Source of the DNA: Promethearchaeota archaeon
Lineage (GTDB): Archaea > Asgardarchaeota > Lokiarchaeia > Sigyniarchaeales > SOKP01
Length of the DNA: 64,000 nucleotides
Direction of reading: 5' to 3'
NCBI GenBank assembly: GCA_019058365.1
Contig: JAHPZE010000024.1
Span: 1 to 64,000 of the forward strand
Shown here one piece after another: positions 8,594 to 17,313 of this stretch. The position numbers were made by a program, and so were the translations under genes. Position 1 is the first letter of the stretch; every line of letters starts with the position of its first letter. The notes beneath the pieces were generated by a model. It had not been told where the DNA came from. It ran no database searches and saw nothing but the letters and a program-made list of their open reading frames with translations.

Positions 8594-11500
8594 TTAATAA
8601 ATATTCTTTATTTTTTTGGATATTCTGTTCCTCAAGAGGATTATAGTTATCGCTAACGTTCCGATAATAAATAGTAGTTCATAGCCGGGTATTCCACCTC
8701 CTCCTCCATCGTATAGTATAACCACTGAAATGCAGTTTGAAAGCGTTTCTCCGAGATCATTATAAGCTACTACGATAAAATAATATCTTCCATTACTATA
8801 CCCACTCAAGAGAAGCTCTTGATCAGTAGTTTCTTCTACTACAAGTATTACACTTTCATTAATTACTGTTATATAATTGGTATGTATAAACAAACTATAA
8901 TTATTTGCTCCATTAGATTCAGTCCAAAAGAGATTAAATGCACCATCGCTGTCATATGGGATATCTGCATCAGAACTTAAATCAAATGGTTCAGGGGGGT
9001 GAGGTATATCTACCGTAACTTCTATACAATTTGATTTTGTGTCACCATAACTATTATGGGCAACAACTATGAAATAATAGATCCCATTAGAGTATCCGCT
9101 TAGAGGAACCAGCATATCAGTTGTTTCTTCTATTAGAAGAGTCACTTCTTCGTCAATCTCATAAATATAACTAGAATGCCTATATAAAGAATAATTAATT
9201 ACCCCTTGAGAATCACTCCACCATAAATTAAAGGATCCATCATCATCAGGGCTTTCAGCATCAGTTTGTAGCTCAAATTCACTTGGAAACTTATTTTCTT
9301 TAAATAATACATTCGTATCTAAGAGTGTAAATGCATAACTGTAATTACCTCCATAATAATGGAACGTCCCATTTAAGAGAATTCCAGTACTTTGCTCATA
9401 CCAAGCTACAGTCTTAGGGTTAGCAGCATCACGCAATTCCCATATTCTAATATTGCCAAAAGTTGAGAAATTATATCCAAACTCATCAGTAACTATAAAG
9501 TCATAATCCCCCTCCCCATCCACAGAAATTAGCATATGATCATTTACGTGTACATTGGTAAATATCCAAAAAGGAGTATGAGAGTTGGACATGAATCCCG
9601 GCGAAACTACATTTGTCATTAATCTAGTCTTCACATTAATATCCCAATGCCCTTGCATTCCCATTATATCCCATGTAGTTTTGAAAAAATTCCCTGAATT
9701 AAAAGCATAACTTATATTTGAATCAAAGTTATAGACACCTTGGGTGAATAAATAATTCATATACATTCCATCGAATAAACTACATGATTCTACTGAAGGG
9801 CCAGAATAAGGGCCATTATTGGCTGTATAAGTCCCATCTGAACATGAGAAGTTGTAGGTGTAGATACAAGAATCATTAAGGATTGTACTGTAAATATAAA
9901 CACATCCATCCATAAAATCTGAATCTAGATAATTATTTTTAATCATGGGAAAAATTTGTGAGTTTATTTCAACATTCAAATATTCAGGAGCATTATTATC
10001 GAAATCTATATAAGTTACCATAAACGTAAAAATAGTTGCATCTTGATAACCTGTCTCTGGACTAACCCCACCATTAATCAACGAAGGTCCTACACTATTT
10101 GTTTTAGAAACGTTCAAGTCATTACGAACATCAATTATATCTGAATATTTGCCATCATCGCATTTAAAATAATACGAATAATTTAATGTAGAGGATGGTA
10201 AATAGGTATAAAATTGATATAAACATCCATCTGTATAATTATTGTCATTAAAATCTACTTTTGACATTGAATATCTAATAGTATTTATTATAACATCCAT
10301 TTTTATAGGATTATTATCATCTTGGTCTGAATAGATCACACTAAAGTTATAAAGAGTATTTTGGTAGCCAATTTTAGGAATCACATTGCCAGCGCTTAAT
10401 TTTGGAGCAAAATCATTAGGTTTTGCATGAAATAATATCGAAAACTCATCAGTCGAATCAGTAAAGTTTTGATATGAATTGTAAAACCTAGTATCTAAGC
10501 CAAAATTTAATCCACATGTATAAGTCGGAATGTAATCAAGATAATCATAGTTAAAAATAATTTCTCCAGACTCAAATAAAATAACTTCAAAGGTACCAAC
10601 TAATGGACCATAAAGAGAATCAAAATTTAACCATTCTATTACAACACAAGAAGGGGTAGTAACATTACGTACATATATATTACAAGGGGAATCTGAGATT
10701 AAATCACTCCAAAATGGAGCTATCATATATTCAAACTGATCTGTAGGAAAAGGAACCGACCAATACGCGGTTTCATATTCAAAACTTATAAAACCATTGG
10801 TACATATGTAGATAAAATCAAAAGTTTCATTATAAAATTTAAAATTGAAGGGTAAATTAAACCTCTGAGCCGCATCATCACGTCCATCCATTGAGCATCT
10901 TACTCCGCTAGTAGCATCGATCCAACTATAAGAATTATGTGCTATCATTGTATAGTTTATCATTTCATAAACCTCTGGACCTAAATAAGGGCCTAAACTG
11001 TCAGTATATGTACCATCTGAGCATTCAAAGGCATAAGTATATGTTCCTATTTCACTAATAGTAGTTTCATACATGTATGTGCATCCATCCATATAATTAG
11101 AATCAATATAGTCTTTTTTAATCATTGAAAATATCCCAAAATTGGATGTAATATTAATATATTCTGGTTGGTTGTTATCAGCATCTGTATATGTTACCGA
11201 ATATTCAAAAATATCAAGATCTTTTATTCCTTTATTTGGAATGACTTGACTATCGCTTAAAATTGAGGAATTTTCATTTGTTTTTTCAGATACTATTGGT
11301 CCAAAACTAAGACTTGTGTTAACAGAAAATTTGTAATCTGCTCCTTCAAAGGAATAGATATAGTTACCAGGCTGAAGGTAAGTTAAAAATTGGTAAGTAC
11401 ATCCATCTATATAGGTATCATCTAATATGTCTTCCTTTTCCATAGGAAATGATGTTCCATTAATTATTACATCTAAATAAACAGGAGGGTTATTATCTGC

Positions 11501-13561
11501 ATCAGAGTAAGTTACATTGAACTTAAATTGGGTTGTTTGGTCTCCTGAGGTAGGTGTAAGATTACTATCATAGAGGTTAGGATAAAAATCATTAGGTTGA
11601 GGCGGTAATGTAGCCGCTGGATCTCCCATAAGATTTAACTGATAATAGACCCATCTCATAGCTTCTTGATTAATAAAGCCAATATTATCTTCCTTTGAAT
11701 CTTGATTGGCTTTTCCGATTTCTTCTATGCCCTCATCAAAGATAGCATCAAAAAATTGACGATCATAATATTGAGAAGCACCATTTGTCCCCCATGGATC
11801 ACCCCATCCAAAACGACTATTGCCAATAAAAGCAAATGCACCATGAGGAGTAGTAACAAAATGCTCAACAATAGAATCATTAGCATGTACCATCCCCCAA
11901 GGACCTATGTTATCAAAAGCGCCATTATAACAACCTTGACTATACCCAAAAAAATAATGAGTATTTGTTAAAGAATCTGCATCAAAATTGTTCATTTTCA
12001 TCGAATATTCAACGTCGCAATGCCCTAAATGATTGATAATATGAATTCCATCATTAATTAAAGGCATTAAATCATCCTTATCCCAACTTAGTGGATATAT
12101 GTCACGATCATATAATGTTTCAACAAAATATCCCGGGGAAAAACCAGCTGTTATATACCCATTGTTAGTAGAACCATCTTTTACCTCATCTTTATAATCT
12201 CCTCCCCAAACATACCACCCTAAGTCTTCTCCAACCATTAAAACATCAGAAAGATAAGGATGAATTTCCACTTCGTGTGTGAGAGTTTTATAGACAAAAT
12301 TAGATAATTCTTCTTCAGAATCAACAGGAGCTCTTCCAACATATACCTCAGCAAATAAATCATCCTCACCAGGTTCACCCCACATGAGATCCTCATCGTC
12401 ATTCCAATTTCCATCCAAACCCGCATAATATAAATCAGAGGTTATATTAAAGTCAACCTCTCCATAAGCGGATGCATATAATCCTCGAGCTGGTATAATA
12501 TTATCCCCACTTTCACCACCAAGATTGACTCTATCTCCATCTCCGCCAAGTAAAACGTATTCAATTCCCCAAGTTTGATACGCATCAATAATAAAATTAC
12601 GAATTTTTTCTTGTTCATCATTACCAGGATAATTAGGATAAATATATTCTACAGTAATAATCCTTGTCTGTAAACCAGACGCATTTTTGGCAGCAGCTAA
12701 ATCTTGAAAAGTATAAGCTCCTGCAGAATTTTTTAAAGCCTCATTTGTGATAATTAAATAATTGTAGGTAGCCGAGGGTAAATCTAATTTTGGATTAATT
12801 AGGTTTTTTTGAATATTATTATTTCGGTAACTACCTAAAACTTCTGGATTATCTATTGTTTTAGCTACAAGCTTCTCATCTGTAACTAGATTCCTATGGA
12901 AAGTATTAATATTATCGGAACCTACTAAATTGATAGATATTAACATTTCCTTTACATATGATATTTCACCAATAGCGGGGAAATATTTTATTGGATATAA
13001 GTTAACAATAAGAATTCTATATCCTCTCAACTCATAAACACCAACCACAGAATCTAGTTCGTTGGGAAATGGTTCTGATGTTTGATATAAGTCTTTATCT
13101 AAGTTGAATTCAACCTGTTTATTACTACCAATAGGCACTTGTTCCTGGGCGGGTTCAATTAAAAAATCTCCATTTAAACTGTACCATTCTCCACTAAATA
13201 CTTCTATATTTTTTAAGTCTTTTCCATATGGTAGTAAAATTCTCACTGTTTTAAATGGTATCCTGGGTTTTCCTGTTTCAGCTAAATGACCTCCTCCACG
13301 TAAGTTAAGTTGTTGATATTCATCACCGTTCGGGGAATAACTATTCTCAATTTCAATTTCAGGTATTGATATTTTAAAATCAATATGATCATTTTCAGAG
13401 GAAAATAGAGTAGAGCTATTTAAGTTATCTTTAGATGTTAAAGTCAAATTTATATTATTTAGCCCAGCAGAAGTAAAAAATACTAAAATAAGAATCATTA
13501 TCAGTAAAATCTTATATTTTATACAATTCAATCTTATATTTTTCATTTCCATTTTCGCCAT
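8594..13561 (-). CDS. Giant surface protein with gingipain-like (C25) cysteine peptidase domain and CTERM-like anchor
   Basis: The 1655-residue protein starts with a signal peptide (YKILLIMILILVFFTSAG). An N-terminal pro-region leads into a C25 caspase-fold peptidase at about 255-660. Candidate catalytic residues are the His of HLGHCD and the Cys of YSQGCYNGAFD, with the expected strand-helix context (RNFIIDAYQTWGIEYVLLGGD). Four Ig-like repeats follow, each with the pattern DxDNNxP, M-K-x-D and DGCxYxY. A nidogen-like domain interrupts them (FDFIYICTNGFISF and IAPFWSDL). Next come one copy of the FWIFTNV/VDGEGDY domain shared with the neighbouring gene, two fibronectin-like modules, and a C-terminal GGGGGIPGYE, hydrophobic helix and basic tail. 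It is predicted to be an extracellular anchored protease or adhesin. The start could be the Met at position 1, 4 or 6. Substrate is unknown. Confidence 0.88.
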   Translation of the reverse strand: MAKMEMKNIRLNCIKYKILLIMILILVFFTSAGLNNINLTLTSKDNLNSSTLFSSENDHIDFKISIPEIEIENSYSPNGDEYQQLNLRGGGHLAETGKPRIPFKTVRILLPYGKDLKNIEVFSGEWYSLNGDFLIEPAQEQVPIGSNKQVEFNLDKDLYQTSEPFPNELDSVVGVYELRGYRILIVNLYPIKYFPAIGEISYVKEMLISINLVGSDNINTFHRNLVTDEKLVAKTIDNPEVLGSYRNNNIQKNLINPKLDLPSATYNYLIITNEALKNSAGAYTFQDLAAAKNASGLQTRIITVEYIYPNYPGNDEQEKIRNFIIDAYQTWGIEYVLLGGDGDRVNLGGESGDNIIPARGLYASAYGEVDFNITSDLYYAGLDGNWNDDEDLMWGEPGEDDLFAEVYVGRAPVDSEEELSNFVYKTLTHEVEIHPYLSDVLMVGEDLGWYVWGGDYKDEVKDGSTNNGYITAGFSPGYFVETLYDRDIYPLSWDKDDLMPLINDGIHIINHLGHCDVEYSMKMNNFDADSLTNTHYFFGYSQGCYNGAFDNIGPWGMVHANDSIVEHFVTTPHGAFAFIGNSRFGWGDPWGTNGASQYYDRQFFDAIFDEGIEEIGKANQDSKEDNIGFINQEAMRWVYYQLNLMGDPAATLPPQPNDFYPNLYDSNLTPTSGDQTTQFKFNVTYSDADNNPPVYLDVIINGTSFPMEKEDILDDTYIDGCTYQFLTYLQPGNYIYSFEGADYKFSVNTSLSFGPIVSEKTNENSSILSDSQVIPNKGIKDLDIFEYSVTYTDADNNQPEYINITSNFGIFSMIKKDYIDSNYMDGCTYMYETTISEIGTYTYAFECSDGTYTDSLGPYLGPEVYEMINYTMIAHNSYSWIDATSGVRCSMDGRDDAAQRFNLPFNFKFYNETFDFIYICTNGFISFEYETAYWSVPFPTDQFEYMIAPFWSDLISDSPCNIYVRNVTTPSCVVIEWLNFDSLYGPLVGTFEVILFESGEIIFNYDYLDYIPTYTCGLNFGLDTRFYNSYQNFTDSTDEFSILFHAKPNDFAPKLSAGNVIPKIGYQNTLYNFSVIYSDQDDNNPIKMDVIINTIRYSMSKVDFNDNNYTDGCLYQFYTYLPSSTLNYSYYFKCDDGKYSDIIDVRNDLNVSKTNSVGPSLINGGVSPETGYQDATIFTFMVTYIDFDNNAPEYLNVEINSQIFPMIKNNYLDSDFMDGCVYIYSTILNDSCIYTYNFSCSDGTYTANNGPYSGPSVESCSLFDGMYMNYLFTQGVYNFDSNISYAFNSGNFFKTTWDIMGMQGHWDINVKTRLMTNVVSPGFMSNSHTPFWIFTNVHVNDHMLISVDGEGDYDFIVTDEFGYNFSTFGNIRIWELRDAANPKTVAWYEQSTGILLNGTFHYYGGNYSYAFTLLDTNVLFKENKFPSEFELQTDAESPDDDGSFNLWWSDSQGVINYSLYRHSSYIYEIDEEVTLLIEETTDMLVPLSGYSNGIYYFIVVAHNSYGDTKSNCIEVTVDIPHPPEPFDLSSDADIPYDSDGAFNLFWTESNGANNYSLFIHTNYITVINESVILVVEETTDQELLLSGYSNGRYYFIVVAYNDLGETLSNCISVVILYDGGGGGIPGYELLFIIGTLAITIILLRNRISKKIKNIY

Positions 13562-13785
13562 ATTGTTTTTTAATTTGGAAAAATGATTATTCCCAACTTT
13601 GAGATATAACTAATCATTTTCTTATTTATATTTTACACTTGATGTAAATTATTTCTTGATTCTAAATTACTTTTAACTTTTTAGGAATATTCCTATCTCA
13701 AGTTTTCTATAAAAATGATTATTAATGAATCTTTATAATAGTTCTCTCGTTTTATAACCTAAAGTACACTATCAAATTTTGGATT

Positions 13786-14283
13786 ATGGTAGATAAAGAA
13801 AAATTAATAGCTTTTGATACACGAAAATATCCCGTAAGGCCACATATAGGAGTAGGGGTATTATTAACACGGAATAATCATTTATTATTAGTAAAAAGAA
13901 AATACGATCCTGATGCAGGTTATTGGAGCATTCCTGGGGGACATTTAGATCTTGGAGAAAAAGTGGAAGTAGCGGCAGAGAGAGAAACATTTGAGGAAAC
14001 CGGGTTTAAAGTTAAGGTTTCAAGATTAGCTGGTATAATAGATAAGATTATGCATGATAATAAAGGAAAAATAAAATATCATTATGTGCTGATCAATTAT
14101 TTTGTAGAGCAAATAGGAGGAACTCCAAATCAGCCTCCTAAAGCTGCAGATGATGCTCTGGATGCCAAATTTGTTCCGTTTGATGAATTAAAGGATTATA
14201 ATTTAACCGAATCTTTAATTGAACTTCTAAAACAATTAAAAATTGGATATAACAAAAAAATATCTGTAATAAATGATTATTAG
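13786..14283 (+). CDS. Nudix hydrolase
   Basis: The 165-residue protein has a perfect Nudix box: G52, five residues, E58, seven residues, then RETFEETG ending at G73. It begins with the beta-strand IGVGVLLTRNNHLLLVKR and the phrase YWSIPGGHLD, typical of ADP-ribose- or dNTP-type pyrophosphohydrolases. Such enzymes cleave nucleoside diphosphate derivatives in the cytoplasm, releasing a nucleoside monophosphate. The specific substrate is not evident. It is a single gene whose ATG lies 224 bp from the divergent surface-peptidase gene. Confidence 0.92.
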   Translation: MVDKEKLIAFDTRKYPVRPHIGVGVLLTRNNHLLLVKRKYDPDAGYWSIPGGHLDLGEKVEVAAERETFEETGFKVKVSRLAGIIDKIMHDNKGKIKYHYVLINYFVEQIGGTPNQPPKAADDALDAKFVPFDELKDYNLTESLIELLKQLKIGYNKKISVINDY

Positions 14284-14408
14284 GCTTTTAATTGCCTTTT
14301 AAGATACTTTTTATTAAATCTGACAGAAATGTAAACATTTAAATGTTAAACCTTCATATTTAGACTTGCAACGAAATCTAATTACTAGAAATCATTAAAA
14401 AGGTATCG

Positions 14409-14744
14409 AAAATTACATTTCTTTTTAACAGAGTATGGTTTCCACCAGATCAAACAAATAAAATAGCTAAGAGTTTTGTAGATTGGCTTAAAGATAATCC
14501 TCCCGATAAAACCGTAGAGAAAAACTTATGTATCGCCATTTCTTCCGATGAGAATGGAGATATACTCACTTATGGTATCGGTGAAATAATGAAATGAAAA
14601 GAAAAAGAAACTTTACAAATCAATACCAAACAAAATTTGTTCTTAGCATCCAAAACTGATGGTTTAAGATATAAAACCGAAATATTTATGGATTTTACTG
14701 AAGCTTTTAAGATATTAGACATGGCACCACCACCAGAAATATAA
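14409..14744 (+). pseudogene. Decayed paralogue of the small protein encoded at 14770-15090
   Basis: The frame starting at 14409 reads VWFPPDQTNKIAKSFVDWLK and continues to EIMK before a TGA at 14595-14597. The same frame then continues with KEKETLQINTKQ up to MAPPPEI and TAA at 14742-14744. The coding character, similar length and layout to the next gene (both alternate short strands with an SDENGD or TTEHGV turn), and the in-frame stop point to a once-functional tandem paralogue. No start codon is visible upstream, where codons such as ACA and TTT replace the expected N-terminus. A GGA-to-TGA change would explain the stop. Readthrough is possible but less likely. Confidence 0.65.
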
Positions 14745-14769
14745 AATATAAATAAAAGAGGTATGTAAT

Positions 14770-15090
14770 ATGCCATATATAATTGCTACAATGAAGTATC
14801 CAAGCCATATGCAGAATGAGGTTGTAAAAAAATACCTTCAAATATCATCTAAATACTCTCCTGATGAAAATGTCGCAGAGCAACTTTGTGCACCTGTGAC
14901 GACAACTGAACATGGAGTAAAAGTTATGAGTATTTGGCAAATAAAAGAGGGAAAACTTGAACAAGCATTAGCTTATTATAGAAGATACTTTTATGAATTT
15001 ATTAATATTAAAAATTGTGAATATTCGGTAGATGTGTGGTATACATTTGAAGAAGCAGCTGGAATTGCTGGAATTAAAGTTCCTGAATAA
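14770..15090 (+). CDS. Small conserved protein, possible ferredoxin-like (dimeric alpha/beta barrel) fold
   Basis: This 106-residue protein begins PYIIATMKYP and has a beta-alpha-beta-beta-alpha-beta look: strands IIATMK, GVKVMSIWQI and CEYSVDVWYTF, separated by helices. That layout suggests the dimeric alpha/beta barrel or ferredoxin-like folds of small stress or ligand-binding proteins, but I recognise no specific family. It is preceded by AAAAGAGGT, a Shine-Dalgarno-like purine run 5 to 10 bases before the ATG. A decayed paralogue lies immediately upstream, so this was probably a tandem pair. It is followed by a T-run that may terminate transcription. Confidence 0.75.
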   Translation: MPYIIATMKYPSHMQNEVVKKYLQISSKYSPDENVAEQLCAPVTTTEHGVKVMSIWQIKEGKLEQALAYYRRYFYEFINIKNCEYSVDVWYTFEEAAGIAGIKVPE

Positions 15091-15105
15091 TAAAATAATA
15101 ATTAA

Positions 15106-15120
15106 CCTTTTTTTTCATTT
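15106..15120 (+). terminator. Poly-T terminator after the small protein gene
   Basis: A run of eight T residues (15108-15115) lies about 17 bases after the stop codon at 15090. Archaeal RNA polymerase terminates at T-rich runs without needing a hairpin, so this is a plausible intrinsic terminator ahead of thiC. Confidence 0.5.
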
Positions 15121-15247
15121 ATTGAGAGCTTAGTCTGTAAGAACTTTTAATTAATAAAACAAAAGAATATTATTTTATCATTCTTATTTTCTCATAGAGT
15201 AGAATTTAAAGAATTAAGAAAATTAAAATTGTAGAGGAGTCTCTATA

Positions 15248-16564
15248 ATGCCCACCTTGATGAAAATTGCTAAGAACGGGAATACTACCAGAGAAATGGA
15301 AATTGTTGCTAAAAATGAGCAAATTGAAATTGATCACATAAGACGGGGGATAGAAAAAGGAAGAATTGTTATACCTAAATCAAATAGAAGAGAATTAGAT
15401 CCACCTATTGGAATAGGAAAGGGATTATTAGTAAAGATTAACGCGAATGTTGGTTCTTCTAAAACTGTTTGCAATATCGATGAAGAAGTTGAAAAAGCTA
15501 AAATAGCTGTTAAATATGGTGCAGATACAGTTATGGATTTAAGTACTGGTATAACAGAATCAAATATTCAGACAATTAGAAAGCGTATACTTAATGAACT
15601 TAAGGTTCCTATAGGAACTGTACCTATATATCAGTCTGCTCTGAGAGCTATCGAAACTAAAGGAGCTATTATCCATATGGATGAAGATGATATGTTCGAT
15701 GTAATCGAAGAACAAGCAAAAGAAGGTGTTGATTTCTTTACCATCCATGTTGGAGTAACAAAAGAAATTATAAATTATTTAGTTGATCATCCTCGAACAA
15801 TGGGAGTAGTTTCACGGGGAGGTACTTTCTTAGCATCTTGGATTTTAGAAAATGAGATGGAAAATCCATTTAATCGCAGGTATGATTATTTACTTGAACT
15901 AGCTCAAGAATATGATTTCACATTATCATTAGGAGATGGTTTGAGGCCTGGTTGTATCTTTGATTCTACAGATTATGCCCAGATACAAGAATTACTGGAG
16001 ATTTCCAAATTAGTAAAGCGAGCATGGAAAGCAGATGTTCAAGTTATGGTTGAAGGTCCAGGTCATATTCCTGCTAATGAAATAGAGACAAATATCCAGT
16101 TACAAAAATCTCTTTGTGATAAGGCACCTTTTTATGTATTAGGACCGTTAGTTACCGATATAGCTCCTGGTTATGATGATCTTGTAAGTGCAATTGGAGG
16201 AACTATAGCAGGATTAGCAGGAGCTGATTATTTGTGCTATGTGACCCCATCAGAACATCTAGGTCTTCCTACAAAAGAGGAAGTCAAAAGGGGTGTTATT
16301 GCATCTAAAATTGCTGCTCATGCCGTAAATATTGCCAAATATGGTAAACGAGCTTCAAATTGGGATTATAAAATGGACATTGCCCGAAAGAATTTAGATT
16401 GGGAAGGTATGATTCAACAATCAATTGATCCTGAATTAGCAAGAGAAATTCATTACAGAAATGGAAATTCTATTGATAATGAAGTGTGTAGTATGTGCGG
16501 AGAATTCTGTGCTATAAAACTTTTAAAAGATACTTTAGAAAGCAAGAAAAAGTCTAAAAAGTAG
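15248..16564 (+). CDS. thiC: Phosphomethylpyrimidine synthase (ThiC)
   Basis: The 438-residue protein is a full-length ThiC of the shorter archaeal type. ThiC is a radical-SAM enzyme that rearranges aminoimidazole ribotide into the thiamine pyrimidine HMP-P. Diagnostic segments are GADTVMDLSTG, VPIYQSALRA, DFFTIHVGVT, SRGGTFLASW, VMVEGPGHIP and YVLGPLVTDIAPGYDD. The C-terminal cluster motif reads CSMCGEFCAIK, which is CX2CX3C. A GAGGAG Shine-Dalgarno lies about 10 bases before the ATG. No TPP riboswitch could be recognised in the 157-bp leader. The gene faces a second thiamine gene, the thiD-thiN fusion at 17314-18717, across an Fe-S protein. Confidence 0.96.
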   Translation: MPTLMKIAKNGNTTREMEIVAKNEQIEIDHIRRGIEKGRIVIPKSNRRELDPPIGIGKGLLVKINANVGSSKTVCNIDEEVEKAKIAVKYGADTVMDLSTGITESNIQTIRKRILNELKVPIGTVPIYQSALRAIETKGAIIHMDEDDMFDVIEEQAKEGVDFFTIHVGVTKEIINYLVDHPRTMGVVSRGGTFLASWILENEMENPFNRRYDYLLELAQEYDFTLSLGDGLRPGCIFDSTDYAQIQELLEISKLVKRAWKADVQVMVEGPGHIPANEIETNIQLQKSLCDKAPFYVLGPLVTDIAPGYDDLVSAIGGTIAGLAGADYLCYVTPSEHLGLPTKEEVKRGVIASKIAAHAVNIAKYGKRASNWDYKMDIARKNLDWEGMIQQSIDPELAREIHYRNGNSIDNEVCSMCGEFCAIKLLKDTLESKKKSKK

Positions 16565-16578
16565 AAGTAAGCTCTTTT

Positions 16579-17259
16579 TTACTCTATACCTAAGGCATTA
16601 GGACACAATTTACGGCATAAATTACATCTTTTTAAAGTGTAACCTTTTTCTGTTTGATAAATAGATTGTTGTCTACACGCTTTTTGGTCAACTGTTATTC
16701 CATTTAATGCCCCTTGAGGGCATGAATCGAGACAAATTTGGCAATCTGGGATACATCCTTCATAATTTGCCAACTCATCACCTTTTAACTCAATATTTAA
16801 TAAGACTGCACCTAATTGGATCATATTTCCATATTTTTCATTCATTAATAATGTATTTTTTCCTAAGATACCCAATCCTGCAAAATAACCTGCGTGTCTT
16901 AATGATAAAATTGCTCTACCATAAGCGCGTTCAGATTCCCAATGTTCATAAGGATCGTCAGAAGGGATAGGAACGCAACCGATATCTATTTCTTCAAACA
17001 CCTTCATAATTTTTAATGTTAAAGCATCTACTTCATTAATAATTATAGAGTTAAAGTGGGAATAAGGTACATAATTCATTGCTAAAAGGGGTGAGTGAGG
17101 GACTTTTTTAGCAAAGACAATTACAGTTTTGCACTCTTTATATATATCTAAAGGGTTAAACCCAATAGGAGCTTCGTTAAATCTTTCAATAGGGGCAAAT
17201 CCACAAAGATCAGCCCCAAGTTCTTTAATTTGTTTTTTAATTATTAGTGGATCAATCAT
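16579..17259 (-). CDS. Double [4Fe-4S] cluster reductase related to epoxyqueuosine reductase
   Basis: The 226-residue protein resembles the N-terminal and Fe-S parts of QueG-like proteins: GADLCGFAPIERF at the start, YGRAILSLRHAGYFAGLGILGKNTLL in the middle, and two cluster motifs at the end. The first motif is CIPDCQICLDSCP (CX3CX2CX3CP). The second is CNLCRKLCP, with one extra Cys at DQKACRQQ. QueG proper is about 350-380 residues with a C-terminal HEAT-like domain that is absent here, so this is a short relative that may reduce another substrate. It lies between two thiamine genes but is transcribed leftward in the same direction as thiD-thiN, 54 bp downstream of it, and could be in its operon. 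Confidence 0.8.
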   Translation of the reverse strand: MIDPLIIKKQIKELGADLCGFAPIERFNEAPIGFNPLDIYKECKTVIVFAKKVPHSPLLAMNYVPYSHFNSIIINEVDALTLKIMKVFEEIDIGCVPIPSDDPYEHWESERAYGRAILSLRHAGYFAGLGILGKNTLLMNEKYGNMIQLGAVLLNIELKGDELANYEGCIPDCQICLDSCPQGALNGITVDQKACRQQSIYQTEKGYTLKRCNLCRKLCPNALGIE

Positions 17260-17313
17260 GATATATATTTATTGATTTTAGATTCTTATAAAATAGAGAT
17301 CATTTAAGTTTAA

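Noticed and set aside
11702..11971. Plus-strand frames inside the surface peptidase gene and similar antisense frames elsewhere
   Set aside because: They lie opposite strongly coding genes, lack recognisable domains and are explained as shadows.
15091..15247. TPP riboswitch in the thiC leader
   Set aside because: I could not find the conserved CUGAGA and related core elements; only a normal Shine-Dalgarno is visible.
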